Shown: positions 9,635-20,521 of the stretch, piece by piece | Layout: each line of letters begins with the position of its first letter | How positions within the stretch are numbered: position 1 is the stretch's first letter | DNA from: Pilasporangium apinafurcum | Taxonomy: Eukaryota; Oomycota; Peronosporomycetes; Pythiales; Pythiaceae | Length of the DNA: 61,355 nt | Assembly (NCBI GenBank): GCA_001600495.1 | Contig: BCKE01000080.1 | Coordinates: 1-61,355 of the forward strand | Direction of reading: 5' to 3' | The notes under the pieces: generated by a model | What the model saw: only the letters and a program-made list of their open reading frames with translations | The model's database searches: none | Told to the model about the DNA's origin: nothing | Position numbers and translations under genes: made by a program

Positions 9635-11197
9635 ATGGTTCGCCTGCTTCGAAGTGTGGTTGTAACAGCGCTCGTTTCGGCCCTCGTTGGGATACAACTT
9701 CAGCAACCTGCTGCAGTGGAAGCTTTGTCATTTGGACAATTTGGTCGTGGATCCTGGGGATCATGGCAGTCGGGCACAGTTGCACCAACGAACACCACAA
9801 CCACAGCTCCAACGTCGACTACTGCTACTCCAACCTCAACAACGTCGACACCAACCACTACGACCACAACGGCACCGACTACCACCACCGCTACACCATC
9901 TACCACAACTGCCACTCCGAGCTCTAGCACCAACTCGTCCACCAGCACAGGTGGCACTGGTAGCAACAGTGAACTTTGTGCCACACCAAGTGTCACAAAA
10001 ACGTCCATCGACGTTGGCATGGAAGTGACCACGAGCGAAGACGAAGTGGGTCTCAAAGTGTTGGCAATTTCAGCTAAACCCTCTGGCGGTGCCTACATCG
10101 CGTTCATGAGCGGTGATAATGCTGTCGTGATGCAATTAGACGCTGATGATAAATTGGTTTCTGGATCGGAAGTCACTGTGGATGTCGTCGATTTCGCTGA
10201 CATCTATGCTGATGACAAAGGGTTTGTGATACTCGGGACGCGGGATGCTGAAGGTGGTGGCACACTCAACTGCGGAAACCCATCGAACTTGTGTGGTACG
10301 GCACCCAACCCAGCAGTACCATGTTATGACATGTATCTCATTCGATATGATGGAACGACCGAGTCATGGGCTACAAAACTTACATCATCCAGCGCGGATC
10401 TTCCGCCATACTCGACCTCTGCGACGGGACCAGAAGTTTATATGATCTGGTGGTACGCGCATCATGGTCGTATCGCTTTTGATGGAACTAACTGGGCAGC
10501 GTATTTCGGTTGTGCCATCTCCGTTTCAGAGAGCAGCTGCATCAACATCCACCAGGGTGACCGCATGAAGGTTGTGGATCCATCGGGTAACATCGTCACG
10601 GATAGCCAAGGGTTTGATTGGGGGTGCTCCCATTCAGGATACGAGCGTGTCACGTATGATGGTTCGCAATTTGCGGCGATCTGCAAAACCGACAACAACA
10701 ACCGCATCAAATCACCTACGAATGACGCTACGATCTACCCGGTCAATCTTGATGCATCCAACTTGGGTGACATTGTCGTGGATAGTGCCGGCAATGGATA
10801 CTGGATGACTGTGAGCAATGGTGATGGCGATGACGCCAGTGTACATCTCGTGCATTTCCAATTGGATGCTGCCTCGGATGACGATATTGTGCTTGGTGGC
10901 ACAGACGCCAATGAACGTGCACCTCACTTGGCGGCGATTGGAGAAGGTGGTTTGTTGGCTGTGTGGGAAGGCAGTTCGTCCGGTGGAGATCTTACGGAAG
11001 GTGGCGACCGAACGATGTATGTGCAAGTGCGTGACGCTAGCACTGGTGCAGAGATCGGTGCAGTCACAACTGTCGATGGTGTCGTTGGTAACCGATACCA
11101 GGCGTTCACGAGCTTCCCGGACGGCAGTGTTGCGTACTTGTCCAAGGACTCGTCGTCATCCAGTGGTTTAGTCGTGTTGCGCATCAAGGGGTGCTAA
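9635..11197 (+). CDS. Secreted Thr-rich (mucin-like) protein, second copy
   Basis: The 520-residue paralogue of the protein at 1728-3479 shares the first eight residues, MVRLLRSV, and has a distinct signal peptide and a shorter N-terminal part (about residues 9-58). From the Thr-rich linker (about residue 63) to the stop codon the two proteins are identical. The domain after the linker has conserved Cys residues and repeated Gly/Asp-rich turns and may be a beta-propeller. The sharp switch from diverged to identical sequence, with identity running over 1.1 kb past the stop, points to recent gene conversion or duplication, not slow co-evolution. It is expected to be exported and O-glycosylated; its function is unknown. 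Confidence 0.85.
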   Translation: MVRLLRSVVVTALVSALVGIQLQQPAAVEALSFGQFGRGSWGSWQSGTVAPTNTTTTAPTSTTATPTSTTSTPTTTTTTAPTTTTATPSTTTATPSSSTNSSTSTGGTGSNSELCATPSVTKTSIDVGMEVTTSEDEVGLKVLAISAKPSGGAYIAFMSGDNAVVMQLDADDKLVSGSEVTVDVVDFADIYADDKGFVILGTRDAEGGGTLNCGNPSNLCGTAPNPAVPCYDMYLIRYDGTTESWATKLTSSSADLPPYSTSATGPEVYMIWWYAHHGRIAFDGTNWAAYFGCAISVSESSCINIHQGDRMKVVDPSGNIVTDSQGFDWGCSHSGYERVTYDGSQFAAICKTDNNNRIKSPTNDATIYPVNLDASNLGDIVVDSAGNGYWMTVSNGDGDDASVHLVHFQLDAASDDDIVLGGTDANERAPHLAAIGEGGLLAVWEGSSSGGDLTEGGDRTMYVQVRDASTGAEIGAVTTVDGVVGNRYQAFTSFPDGSVAYLSKDSSSSSGLVVLRIKGC

Positions 11198-12316
11198 ATC
11201 GTTCTCTTGAACTGTTAGATGAGTTTGTTTGATAAATGAGAGTCTTGTGTTGTTCTTCTACATCTTGTGATCGTTAATAAAGTACTAATATGTGATATGT
11301 GGAATCATATGCAGAGCTTTAAATTGACTGTCATTATTTGAATCTCTGTGGAAGACTTGTGAATAGAGTTTGTCTAGTTTCCTGAGTGGAAAGAACCTGT
11401 ACAACTTGACACTTTCAGCATCCAATCTGATCTGCATCTCTAAAGTTACACATAAATGACGTGTCGTCGGAATCGAATCACACATCACTGAGGAATCTAT
11501 CGTTTAGCATCCATACAGGAACAGTAAAAATACCATCGAGATCGATGTGGATGTGATTCAAATCTAGTCCAATCGTCACCTCTTTGGGTAATTTCAGGAT
11601 CGCATTCTCTGAGACTTGGATACAACTCATGTCTAAAATAATCAATAACTTGACAGACAAACTGGAAAGTAAATTGACATTCATGCCGAGATGCGTCGAC
11701 TCCATGTACAGTAATGGTAGCAGAGCATGTGTGAAAAAAAAGTCGTAGTCAGGTAGAAATGGATAACATGTCACCAAACTTTGTCCAAGTCTGTCGGCAA
11801 AGCACTCAAAGAGCAGACAATCAAGCAAATATCAAACAATGTCGATAGGAAGTCTGTGGATACGATGTCTGAAGATAAGACGCTGTCATTGTTGAATACC
11901 ATGAAGTTCACAAAGCTCACCACAACCCACCAGACGTTGGGATGTTGTATGGACTTAATGCAGCCTTCTCCTCGATCAATGAGTGTGAGCTTCTAAAATG
12001 ACATCGATACCAAATTCACAAAAACTTTGAAACGAAAGAGGGATATGCCAGATCGGATATTGTCGAACTTCTAACACATTCATGGGATGAGCGTTCATGT
12101 CTCTTCATACTGCCTCCATCTCTTCAGTTTGATCTGTGGTGTTTCCCATTTGTTCACACTTAATGATCACAAACACACAAGTTGGTTTTGGAGAATCTTA
12201 TCGATGTACCTTAGCGATACATCCAGACAACGTGAAGTTTGGCGGTGCGTGCAGGTGAAGTCCAAAGATGACACAGCTCCAACACATGAGTACAATGTAC
12301 ATGAGTTTATCTACTC
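9806..12316 (+). repeat. Right arm of the 2.5 kb near-perfect inverted repeat
   Basis: Mirror of 609-3119. At its right end the sequence continues without a break into the rest of a membrane-LRR pseudogene, whereas the left arm stops abruptly. The right arm is therefore more likely the source and the left arm the copy. The two arms enclose about 6.7 kb (3120-9805). Confidence 0.9.
11276..11281 (+). terminator. Polyadenylation signal AATAAA for the 9635-11197 gene
   Basis: AATAAA lies about 80 bases past the stop codon. It is the same distance as in the mirror copy, because both are inside the inverted repeat. Confidence 0.45.
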
Positions 12317-12790
12317 GCAGAGTCGAATGGCAACCCATATTTTTCGTTCCTGTCATCTACCTCGATTTATCTGTTCCTGCTGTAATTGATGCCACACCTC
12401 CGTTTGTCCTGACAGTCATCAGTATTTTCACATCGTCCAGACAGAGGAACAATGCGACCGCAAACATGATACGACTGAAGAAATTGTACCAGTCTTGAAC
12501 TAACAGCAAACGAATCTCATTGCCCACGTTCGCATACCATGCGTTGTCTGTCCATTGTGTCATACTAAACGACTGAATCTCGGAAATGTAGTCGCGTGTG
12601 TAGAGCAATATCAAGACGATCGGGATCATCACACTTGAGACAACACTCAGCACTACATCAAATAACAGACGAAGCAACAGTTGCCGGTGATGATTGTGGT
12701 GGAAAAGAGTTTGCAACAGCGATGTGGACTAAAAGAAATTAGCCCAAAGATTGTTCAGTATGATCTCTGCCTTTTGGAATGGCACTATGT
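11285..12790 (-). pseudogene. Decayed membrane plus LRR protein gene
   Basis: The minus-strand frame 12716-12357 encodes about 115 residues clearly related to the membrane part of the intact proteins at 16388-18574 and 20522-22648, including matches to their segments LLFDVVL, WYDFVSRALFAITLLLCLDD and the Trp/Asn-rich loop between them. A stop follows, and related sequence continues in other frames through the region after the last helix (GLHLHAPP, then DSPKPTCVF) into a Leu-rich ectodomain to about 11285. At least five stops or frame changes break it, and the N-terminal third is not found. It is the older copy from which 609-1640 was duplicated. Confidence 0.75.
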
Positions 12791-13752
12791 TGTATGGACG
12801 GGCAACCATGCGGCAACGAGCCTCCAAGGACAATCGCAGTGCGGTATATGGTAGTATCTGGTAGATTTAAATCACAGCGGCGCAGGAGATGGCATCTACG
12901 ACATGGTTTACGAAGATGATAAGTCGGAATAAACACACCAGCGTACTTGACTGGCTGGTAGCAAGAGAACAAGTCGTAGCGGCTACGCGTAGATAGACTA
13001 CAACGACGCTGGTGTTCTTTCTTGTAACCTTTTGTAAAATCGATTATCATTGGACTTGAGCTATTTGACTTTACATACGCGGACATTAATATTGACAACA
13101 ATGGCGTGGAGTTTATTGGTCACACCGTTGGTCGTCCTTTCACTGCTATTGAAAATAAACGATAACATGTCGCGTGATTATTAATGGTGCATTTAGTAGG
13201 GTATTATGGGACCATGTTGATGGCGCACATCCCGTCGACTGAGAAGTGGGCCTGATTCTGACGCTTGACACATATCTGATCATAAACTGCCGAACTTGCA
13301 CAGTAATGTGTTTCTCTTTCACTACAGCATTGAACTGTCTGTGGAACCAGTGACCCTGATGTGGACGTTACCAAGATCCACTTAACGCGTGCGTCTTATT
13401 GCTATAATTCAACTGCTTCTATCCGTGTGCGGGAAAACGGTGGCGGACGAGGAACCAACCGTTGGCTACGCCTGCGACGTTGATGGGGCTATACCATTGA
13501 GACATGGTGGATGCGACAATGCAATCATCACTTTCAATAAGACTAAACGTTTGAATAGCCGCAAAACCCCCATTTACAGGTGAATCACTAACCGAGGGAT
13601 TGTACGGGTGGTGGAGCGGGCGTGGAACTATGTTATGCGCCTTCTCCTGTTAGGGTTCCTACTTCAGCAACGAGCGTATTATTTAGTTTCTGCATCAACT
13701 TGATGTCCTAGCCGCGTAAACTGAAGTTACTCCTACCCACGAGCGAATCGCA
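12791..13752. other. Intergenic spacer
   Basis: A 120-codon minus-strand frame (12739-13101) and a 64-codon plus-strand frame starting with a hydrophobic stretch (13389-13583) are present, but neither matches a family I know. The second might be an upstream exon of the coiled-coil gene or a small secreted peptide; I cannot decide. Confidence 0.35.
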
Positions 13753-14790
13753 ATGTTGTATACCCGAGATGCCGAGAGTGAAGATTTAATGATGGAGGAA
13801 ATATTAAATCTTCTTCAACATGAGGACACGAAGGAGAACAACGAGGCTGATCCTCAGTGGCGTAGATCCAGAGAATGTGAAGGCAGAGCCTATGTTCTGG
13901 TTAGCGCGAATGAGAGCATGAACTTCAGCGAGAACAACCAGCGTACGGCTATAGAAAATGCTTGCACCAAGAATGACCACGATGAAGGTTGCAGCGCAGG
14001 GGACCACGCTACTGAGGGTGGTAGCCGTCGTAACGATGCTTGGCGTCCATTGGTAATGACTGGTGATATTAGTAGTAACTGCGCTACGCTCGCCAATAAC
14101 CAGGATCTGTTTGATAAGAATCCGCAGCAACATGATGCTAAACAAGTGGCCGCAGCACACAAGTATTTGATTTCATCTTTTTTACTTCCTCATTGTCATG
14201 TTGAACTTGTTACGAAACTCGAGCTAATCGCGTTTGGCTCCTGTAGCGATGCTTGGACAGCGACTACTATGCCATTGCCTCATTTACAAGAATCATCCCG
14301 ATTATCTAATCACGCACCTATCCGAGTGATGAGCGACAAAGAATTCGACATATTTAAACGTACACTGCGCGCACAAGAGGCTTATCGGCGGTATAGAAGG
14401 CGAAGAAAGGTATGACGCAATGATAGCACGATCAGAACTCATGTCAAGTCACTAAACGTAATCGACATGCGCATGACAGGAGGAAATGCAAAAAAGAAAT
14501 GAGGAACTTGTTCGACGCCAGCAGGAACTAGAGCGATTACGAGCCATTCATGCAGCATATACCGTCGGTGACAACGATTCGCTTGCATCAATGGAGCAGG
14601 ATTTGATACTTAGCGAGAAAGAGTTTCGCCAGTACATGGAAATGCTTGACAATTGTCTGAAACTGGAAGTGGCGATGGTAAGTGATTATTGGACGCATAT
14701 ACACTTCCAAAGACACTCATTTATCATGTACTTGTTGTATATGCTCACCTAGTTCCCTATTTTATTGACTGAGATCTCCAGAGTAAATAG
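13753..14790 (+). CDS. Coiled-coil protein of unknown function, three exons
   Basis: Exon 1 is 13753-14409 (start ATG, donor AAG|GTATGA), exon 2 is 14480-14677 (acceptor GACAG|GAG, donor ATG|GTAAGT), and a tiny last exon, 14782-14790, would add two codons and a stop. The joined protein has about 287 residues. The first 190 are low-complexity and hydrophilic. The region around the exon 1/2 junction is a basic helix (EAYRRYRRRRK) running into a Glu/Arg-rich coiled coil (QKRNEELVRRQQELERL), followed by an acidic helical part. No catalytic motif is seen. Splicing is inferred from frame continuity and consensus sites; the third exon is the least certain. Confidence 0.55.
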
Positions 14791-16387
14791 ATGCAAGAGT
14801 GAAATATAGCGTGAATCCACATACAGTAGCGGAGTGTGCCGCAGCGACTGTCTCCTCTGTCTCTTAGTTCGATATCGATAACCTATTTTTAAAATAGAGG
14901 CAATTCATGAAAATTGTTCAGATGTGATCAACGTCTCGTGCAGCATCGCATGTTTTGCGACCATTCTGTTTATGTTTGCACAACAATACGGCTATGTAAG
15001 CTGTTGTGTAGCAATACCGCAGAATAGTACTTTATCAGAAACTAAAACGAAAAGGTAGGTCATAGAATCTGAAACAGCCCTAATGTGGCTGCTGCGAGTG
15101 AGCTCACTAAAACATATATAGTAAAATGCCTCCTTCGCTTTATTTAATTTCCATAGAAGGCGAGGATGGCGCAAGATCTACTTAATCGTTTCTTCAATTA
15201 TACTTTTTTCGATCTTTCAACGGCTATCAACTGGCACCGCAGGATTGAATTACACCTCCGCTGGTTGGAAGTTTTGCTCCTAGCCCACATCAACGGACTT
15301 TTTATTAACAAGCAATCCGCAAGTCAAGGGAGCCAAAAACAGCCTAATTCTTAGGTTGGCCAAAATCCAAAAAATCCGCTATTCGTGCTCTACGAAAATG
15401 TGTGGCAGTTCGAAACAGATCCGTCCAAGAAAACTTGTTTCCCGTGATTATTATCCAAGTCGTAGCATCCAGAGAGGAGAACTGGTACGACAAAATTTGC
15501 ATTTTCTGTCAGATGGTCATCGATTTTGCGATTCTCAAGGTCGTTCAGAACATAAAAAATACCACAATACCATTTTTGTCCAATGATATACTCTGTAGCA
15601 CATAGTATGGAACTCAAGTGCTGAAGAGTGGCTTAAGACACCAACAGTATTGCACCAATAACTCGAAGATTGCCGCCAAATTACTTGGACGACAAACACT
15701 CTTGACAATATTAGANCTCATTTTATTCAATATGGTTAGGGTAAATGACATATATGAAACGAATTATGAATCAAAAGAAATAAAAACGATGACCATCAAG
15801 CTAAAACAATGCCAAAATGGAAGCGAATACTCATCTTTGACTGCTAATTACTCGACAACCACTAGTTCGATTTGAACGCTGTTTGCTTTGTTCATCATTA
15901 CAAATAAAAAACTATCCTANGCCAAAATATTATGTGCTAAAAGGCAGTTGCGGATTTTTTGAGTTTAGGAAAACAACTGAAAACTGGCACCGTTGGCTCG
16001 CGGATTGCTTGTTAAATAGCCACCTTATGGATTACTTAGTCTGCCTGGTGCTTGAGAGACTGGGTGGCATCATATATTGTAGTAGTGCACGGTGGAATTT
16101 TTGTCATTCACTTTCATATCATCGATGTTGAGCCAGTAAGTTTATCTTTACGAAAATAACTCCCGAGGATCTTTTACCTGTCACTTTCGCAGGTAATGCT
16201 ACGAAGCATATTACACACTGATGCTGAAGCTGGCTGCACTGCATCGGGTACAGAAACGGATGAAAACGGATAGCGACTGCTGAGCAGACAACGCGCATGC
16301 TGTCTTGAGTGTTAGAGCTGACATAACGCAATTTCCCAAGCTTCAGCAGCGAAAGGCATACCACAGTCTCTTTCCTATTTCGTTCCT
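14791..16387. other. Unidentified region with broken reading frames
   Basis: Between about 15160 and 16130 several plus-strand frames (15166-15354, 15402-15605, 15618-15875, 15883-16131) look like pieces of one decayed gene: they contain repeated Trp-Leu/His-rich helical stretches such as NWHRRIELHLRWLEVLLL and frame changes between them. Two single Ns (15717, 15920) show poor sequence. I could not assign a family; a degenerate transposase is possible. Confidence 0.3.
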
Positions 16388-18574
16388 ATGGAGCTTCCAT
16401 CGCTGAATGTTGACAAAGTCACTGCATCAATCTCAGCTACGTTACCTTCTCCAACTAACAAACCGGATGCAGCCAACCTTGTCGATTCCGCAGTCAAACC
16501 GGCGGCAAATACTGAAACTGCACCTCCAAGTCAAGATGCACCAGTTCGCCCACAATCACGCACTTCAGTTATAAAAATCGGGATGGCATCAATCGATGTT
16601 ACGCTGATTATGACATGGGTCCTCTGGGTCGTAATTGTGGGAATTCACGTCATGAGTGGCATGTATTATGGTGCAGTCGCGTATGTATACAAGAAGGTAC
16701 CCAGTACATTTCTCCGCGTGTCCATGGACTCATTCGCCTTGTCCATCAACATGAAATACTTCCCGTTCATATCAGTGTGTCATGCCATAGTCGCAGCCAT
16801 GCATGGTGTTTGTTTGATTGAGATTCTCATGCGTTCGCTGCAGCATCGTCGGATTGTCTTCCATCGCATCGAAGCTCAGAAGAAGAAGCCTGATGCTGTT
16901 GTGCACTCGGTTGACCATGTCAGTCTAGACAATAAATCTTCAGCGCCCAAAGATGCCGTATCAAGAGAAGAAAGTTTCACAAGGACATCAAGCAAGAGAA
17001 CCACAAGCATTCAGAAATTGCAAGAGGCGGGACGATACGCCAGCAACATTTGGGAGAAATCGTTTGGCCACGCGGGGATTTTCGGTGTGGGGGGCAAATA
17101 CTTCCCAATAATTTTCCTCATTCGCGAATCTACAGAGACGATTCTCCAGTCCATACAGTCATATCAACTGAGTTCATATGTCCCGCGCTTGTGGCTGAAC
17201 CGATTCAGTGTGGCTGCTGTGGTGATCAGCTGCTGGTCAACACCGATACTGCAGAAGCTGCTGCGCAAGCATCCGCGCCAAGAAGTGCTGCTTTGCATGC
17301 TCTTTGACGTGGTGTTAGACTTTGTCTCGTGCGTGGGGATTCCAACCGCGCTTGCATTGGCATACGTTTCCGATTACGATCCGACCGTCACAACATTTAA
17401 ACTTTCCATTTGGTCAGACAACATTTGGTACGGCAACTTTGTCAATGAATTCAAGCTCCTTTTCATCCAAAACTGGTACGATTTCGTCAGCCGAGCGCTC
17501 TTTGCTATTACATTGCTGCTTTGCTTGGATGACGTAAAAATGCTCGCTTCTGCTGCCAACATTGTTGTGTTTCGAGCAACAGGCAGTGCTTCGGAAGGCA
17601 AAATGGTTATATGGAACAGAAAAGTGGAGAAAATTGCTCATATTGGACTGGTATTGTGGGGGTGTTTGATTGTGGGACTGCATCTCGAGGCTGCCACAGA
17701 CAAATCGTTACCTGGTTGTATTGTGCAAGTATACCCGTGGGCTTCTCCACAAACAAGCTGCTCCTACTTCCAGGTAAATTGCACGACTTTTGGTATTGTT
17801 GGCAAAGCAAAGGATGTGGAAGCGCCATGGGCGGAAGTAAACGCCAAATCGGTTAGTGTGCTCGGAATTCAAAGTTGTTCGGAGCTCCATATGCCCGCCA
17901 GTATCCAAAATTTTACGAATCTGATCTCAATCGATTTGCGGTTCATAGCATTAGCTGAGTGGGCAGACGAAGCCGCTCTAACGAAGAAGTTCCATCCACA
18001 TGTGCGTCGTTTCGTCTTTGTTGTTGTCAGCTTTGGTGCTTTTGGGGATGGAACAGGGAGCACATTTCCACCCGGAATCGTCTCACCGGAGTTCCCACCT
18101 ACTCTCCAGGATATCGTCATATTTGCATGTGGAATCTCAAAACTCCCCTCGGATTTGGACGAATGGTGGCCAAAAAATATTAACTTGATGCTGCAAGGTA
18201 ATAGGATTGCCGATGTGCCAGAAGTGCTGCTTCGCATGGATCTGTCAAATCTCAATTTGAAGGATAATGGTTTGCTCAGTCTGCCAGCCAAAGTCTTTGA
18301 AGTTGATAGCATCCGCCGCCTTCAACTTGGGGCCAACCCTTTTACGTCGTTGCCCTCAAATGTGACGTCAGTCGGGTCATCGCTCTCGCAACTTCTCATT
18401 GATACGACCAATGTGACCGCAGCACCAGAGTGGATGACTACCAACTCATTTCTTAAGAAAGTCGATGTCCAAGCAGATGGAACACCATTGTGCACGACTC
18501 TAAAATCACAAGCAGCGTCGGACGAAAAGAGTGCAAAATTGTACTCGTATTTCTGTCCAGGATATCACACATGA
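16388..18574 (+). CDS. Seven-helix membrane protein with leucine-rich-repeat ectodomain
   Basis: The 728-residue protein has a hydrophilic N-terminus of about 70 residues, then seven likely membrane segments at roughly residues 76-100, 118-148, 238-262, 275-292, 300-330, 360-385 and 410-430. A variable basic/Ser-rich loop lies between the second and third. After the last helix comes an extracellular part with paired Cys and several irregular leucine-rich repeats (for example LSNLNLKDNGLLSLPAKVF) plus Asn-glycosylation sites, ending in a Cys-containing cap. The layout suggests a surface receptor-like or adhesion protein; a ligand is unknown. It is paralogous to 20522-22648, which lies convergently 2 kb away, and to the pseudogene at 11285-12790. 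I know no named family with this order. Confidence 0.8.
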   Translation: MELPSLNVDKVTASISATLPSPTNKPDAANLVDSAVKPAANTETAPPSQDAPVRPQSRTSVIKIGMASIDVTLIMTWVLWVVIVGIHVMSGMYYGAVAYVYKKVPSTFLRVSMDSFALSINMKYFPFISVCHAIVAAMHGVCLIEILMRSLQHRRIVFHRIEAQKKKPDAVVHSVDHVSLDNKSSAPKDAVSREESFTRTSSKRTTSIQKLQEAGRYASNIWEKSFGHAGIFGVGGKYFPIIFLIRESTETILQSIQSYQLSSYVPRLWLNRFSVAAVVISCWSTPILQKLLRKHPRQEVLLCMLFDVVLDFVSCVGIPTALALAYVSDYDPTVTTFKLSIWSDNIWYGNFVNEFKLLFIQNWYDFVSRALFAITLLLCLDDVKMLASAANIVVFRATGSASEGKMVIWNRKVEKIAHIGLVLWGCLIVGLHLEAATDKSLPGCIVQVYPWASPQTSCSYFQVNCTTFGIVGKAKDVEAPWAEVNAKSVSVLGIQSCSELHMPASIQNFTNLISIDLRFIALAEWADEAALTKKFHPHVRRFVFVVVSFGAFGDGTGSTFPPGIVSPEFPPTLQDIVIFACGISKLPSDLDEWWPKNINLMLQGNRIADVPEVLLRMDLSNLNLKDNGLLSLPAKVFEVDSIRRLQLGANPFTSLPSNVTSVGSSLSQLLIDTTNVTAAPEWMTTNSFLKKVDVQADGTPLCTTLKSQAASDEKSAKLYSYFCPGYHT

Positions 18575-18650
18575 GCTACTCAGTAATGACTGAGCATTAA
18601 GAAAGCTAGACTGTGGATATTCAGTCTTAATTTAGCACGTCGACGTACGC

Positions 18651-18850
18651 TTAGAATGTGGATACAAATGCTATATATTTGACCTTTATTCCCCCATTTC
18701 TCCCACCGATGGGATATACTTTGATGTGCTTTTTTCTCCCTATCGATAGAAACTTGTTTTCAATTCTCCGCGATGAGATCTTTTCTCCACTGTCCTTCTT
18801 TCCAAGAAAGGATCCAAGTCGATGACAGCGCATACCCGAGAAGATCGACA
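18651..18850 (-). mobile_element. Dispersed repeat fragment (same family as 150-335)
   Basis: The minus strand reads GEKISSRRIENKFLSIGRKK in a stretch whose DNA aligns with 23600-23735 (plus) and 150-335 (minus). It lies between the membrane-LRR gene and the Fanzor-like element and points the opposite way to that element, so this is a rearranged locus. Confidence 0.45.
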
Positions 18851-19189
18851 TTGGTTCCAGTCTCAAGGAAAGCAAGTCAGGACTGTCCAGATTGGTAGAA
18901 ATAACATGTAAAAAGCAGATCTCGAGGATTGCGGTTACTGTCCAAGACCGATTTGAGTACGGACTCGCACAAATGTGTAAATAGCATAGCATCCAAATCG
19001 TGGTTCACACTCACCAGCAACTTCATTAAGACAAGAATAAAGACATGAAAGCAAGAGAACGCCAAGAAGATCTCTGGTCAAGTGTTAACATCTTCGTTGT
19101 GAAAAGAAATGGAGGGAAGATAGGAATGCTTAAAAAACTCTGATCTTCGATCCCCGAAAGGACCAAACGATGCAAGATAAAGCAAGTCC

Positions 19190-20261
19190 AAACAGCATCT
19201 TGAAAGTGAGGCTGTATCCAATAAAGGAACCCAACCAACGAAGAGTTTCAAGTCAAGCGAGACGAGCATTGGGAGAAGGGCTTCCATATTCGCAAGTTCA
19301 AGACGACGAAGCGCAACTTTGGGTACCAGGTCACGACTAACGGCTACAGCGCGTCTTTACTCCAGTAGCGTCCTGTGAAAGACAAAGACAAAGACGGTAC
19401 CTCCTGGCAATTACGTTCCCGATACTGTCGTTGGGATTGATCTTGGTACGCGATCGCTCTGTACTGCCGTTCGTGTGCGAGAAGTTGATGTGGAAGAGAA
19501 GAAAACGAAATGCAACGGAAGGAAACCCAAGCAGAATCAAGTGAAAGAGTCGAAGCAGAAACGACGAAAGGAGGGAAAGAAGAAAAGGAAGAGGAAGTGC
19601 AAGCGAGCCAGTAACCAGCGGTGCGATATTCAACAGATACCTACGCGAGAGTACAGGCATTTCGCCGGAATGAACAAGTGTATGTTCTGGCACGAGAACT
19701 TGGGGCAGCGGGAATATGAGTACAGAAGGATTGTTTGGGAGATGCCTTCGTTCAAGACAGCGTCGTATGAGCAGTATATGACGAACGTCAAGTGCGTGTG
19801 GAGACATCTCAACTTCTTGGTGAGCTTTTATGTGTCGCATCCATTTCGTAAATGGCGTTTCCTTCAGTCCAGATTTAGTTGGAAGACGTTGGCACATCTA
19901 CCAAAGCGGTTGGTACCCACACCAAGTCCTCAGTTTTGCATTGCTCTCGGTGACTGGAGTCAACAGGACTTCATCAAGGGCCAGACCGTGCTGCAGATCG
20001 ACGAGTACTACATGAGTCAGCATGCTCCGAGTGCTACCAGCAGCTTGAGGATACACCATTCCCGATAAAAAAGGCTGATGGAAGCACAAGCATCAAGTTT
20101 TCCCGCCAGGTTCTCCGCTGTAACAACAGCGAGTGTAGAATCACGTGGGAACGAGATGTGAATGTGTCGAAGAACATCTTTACACTCGTTATGTATCTCC
20201 TACATGGATTTCCAAGACGGTCAGAGTTACAACGAGGGAGAAAGAATGTAGGAACCGAATA
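19190..20261 (+). mobile_element. Fanzor/TnpB-like element, nearly full length but broken
   Basis: The locus begins near 19190 with LKVRLYPIKE, the usual N-terminal signature of TnpB/Fanzor proteins. VVGIDLGTRSL near 19430 is the RuvC-I motif with its Asp. A Lys/Arg-rich insertion follows, then a RuvC-II-like stretch (FCIALGDWS near 19935), a zinc ribbon (CSECYQQL and CNNSEC) and WERDVNVSKNIF with the third catalytic Asp; the frame closes at 20259-20261. The pieces sit in different frames (a shift near 19370 and another near 20000), so the gene is dead. Fanzors are eukaryotic RNA-guided DNA nucleases related to IS607-type TnpB. Confidence 0.75.
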
Positions 20262-20318
20262 GAGTGTAGGAAAAGTATTCATGGACATTGGGGGAGTCAA
20301 CCGACTTTTCAACGTATC

Positions 20319-20340
20319 CACACGGTTAGGCCGTATTCTG
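20319..20340 (+). other. Conserved 3' hairpin of a Fanzor-like element
   Basis: CACGGTTAGGCCGTATTCTG can fold with ACGG pairing to CCGT. It lies about 60 bases after the Fanzor stop codon. The same hairpin with a changed loop and the same flanking letters lies about 65 bases after the Fanzor-like frame that ends at 54110. It may mark the element's right end or part of its guide RNA; this is inference. Confidence 0.5.
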
Positions 20341-20521
20341 GTAATCGCTAGGAAATAATTACTGTTTGGCTACGTGCTCAGTTTCGGTTTTGCCTCTTGT
20401 GTCACTTAGACTGCGACTCGCGGCAAAAAGCGCGAACTTATATTTGCTCTCTTTTTTAAATTAGTCAACTCAGGGATGGAAAGTCAAATACCCACAGAAA
20501 GAGGAAGGCAACTTTTTTTAC

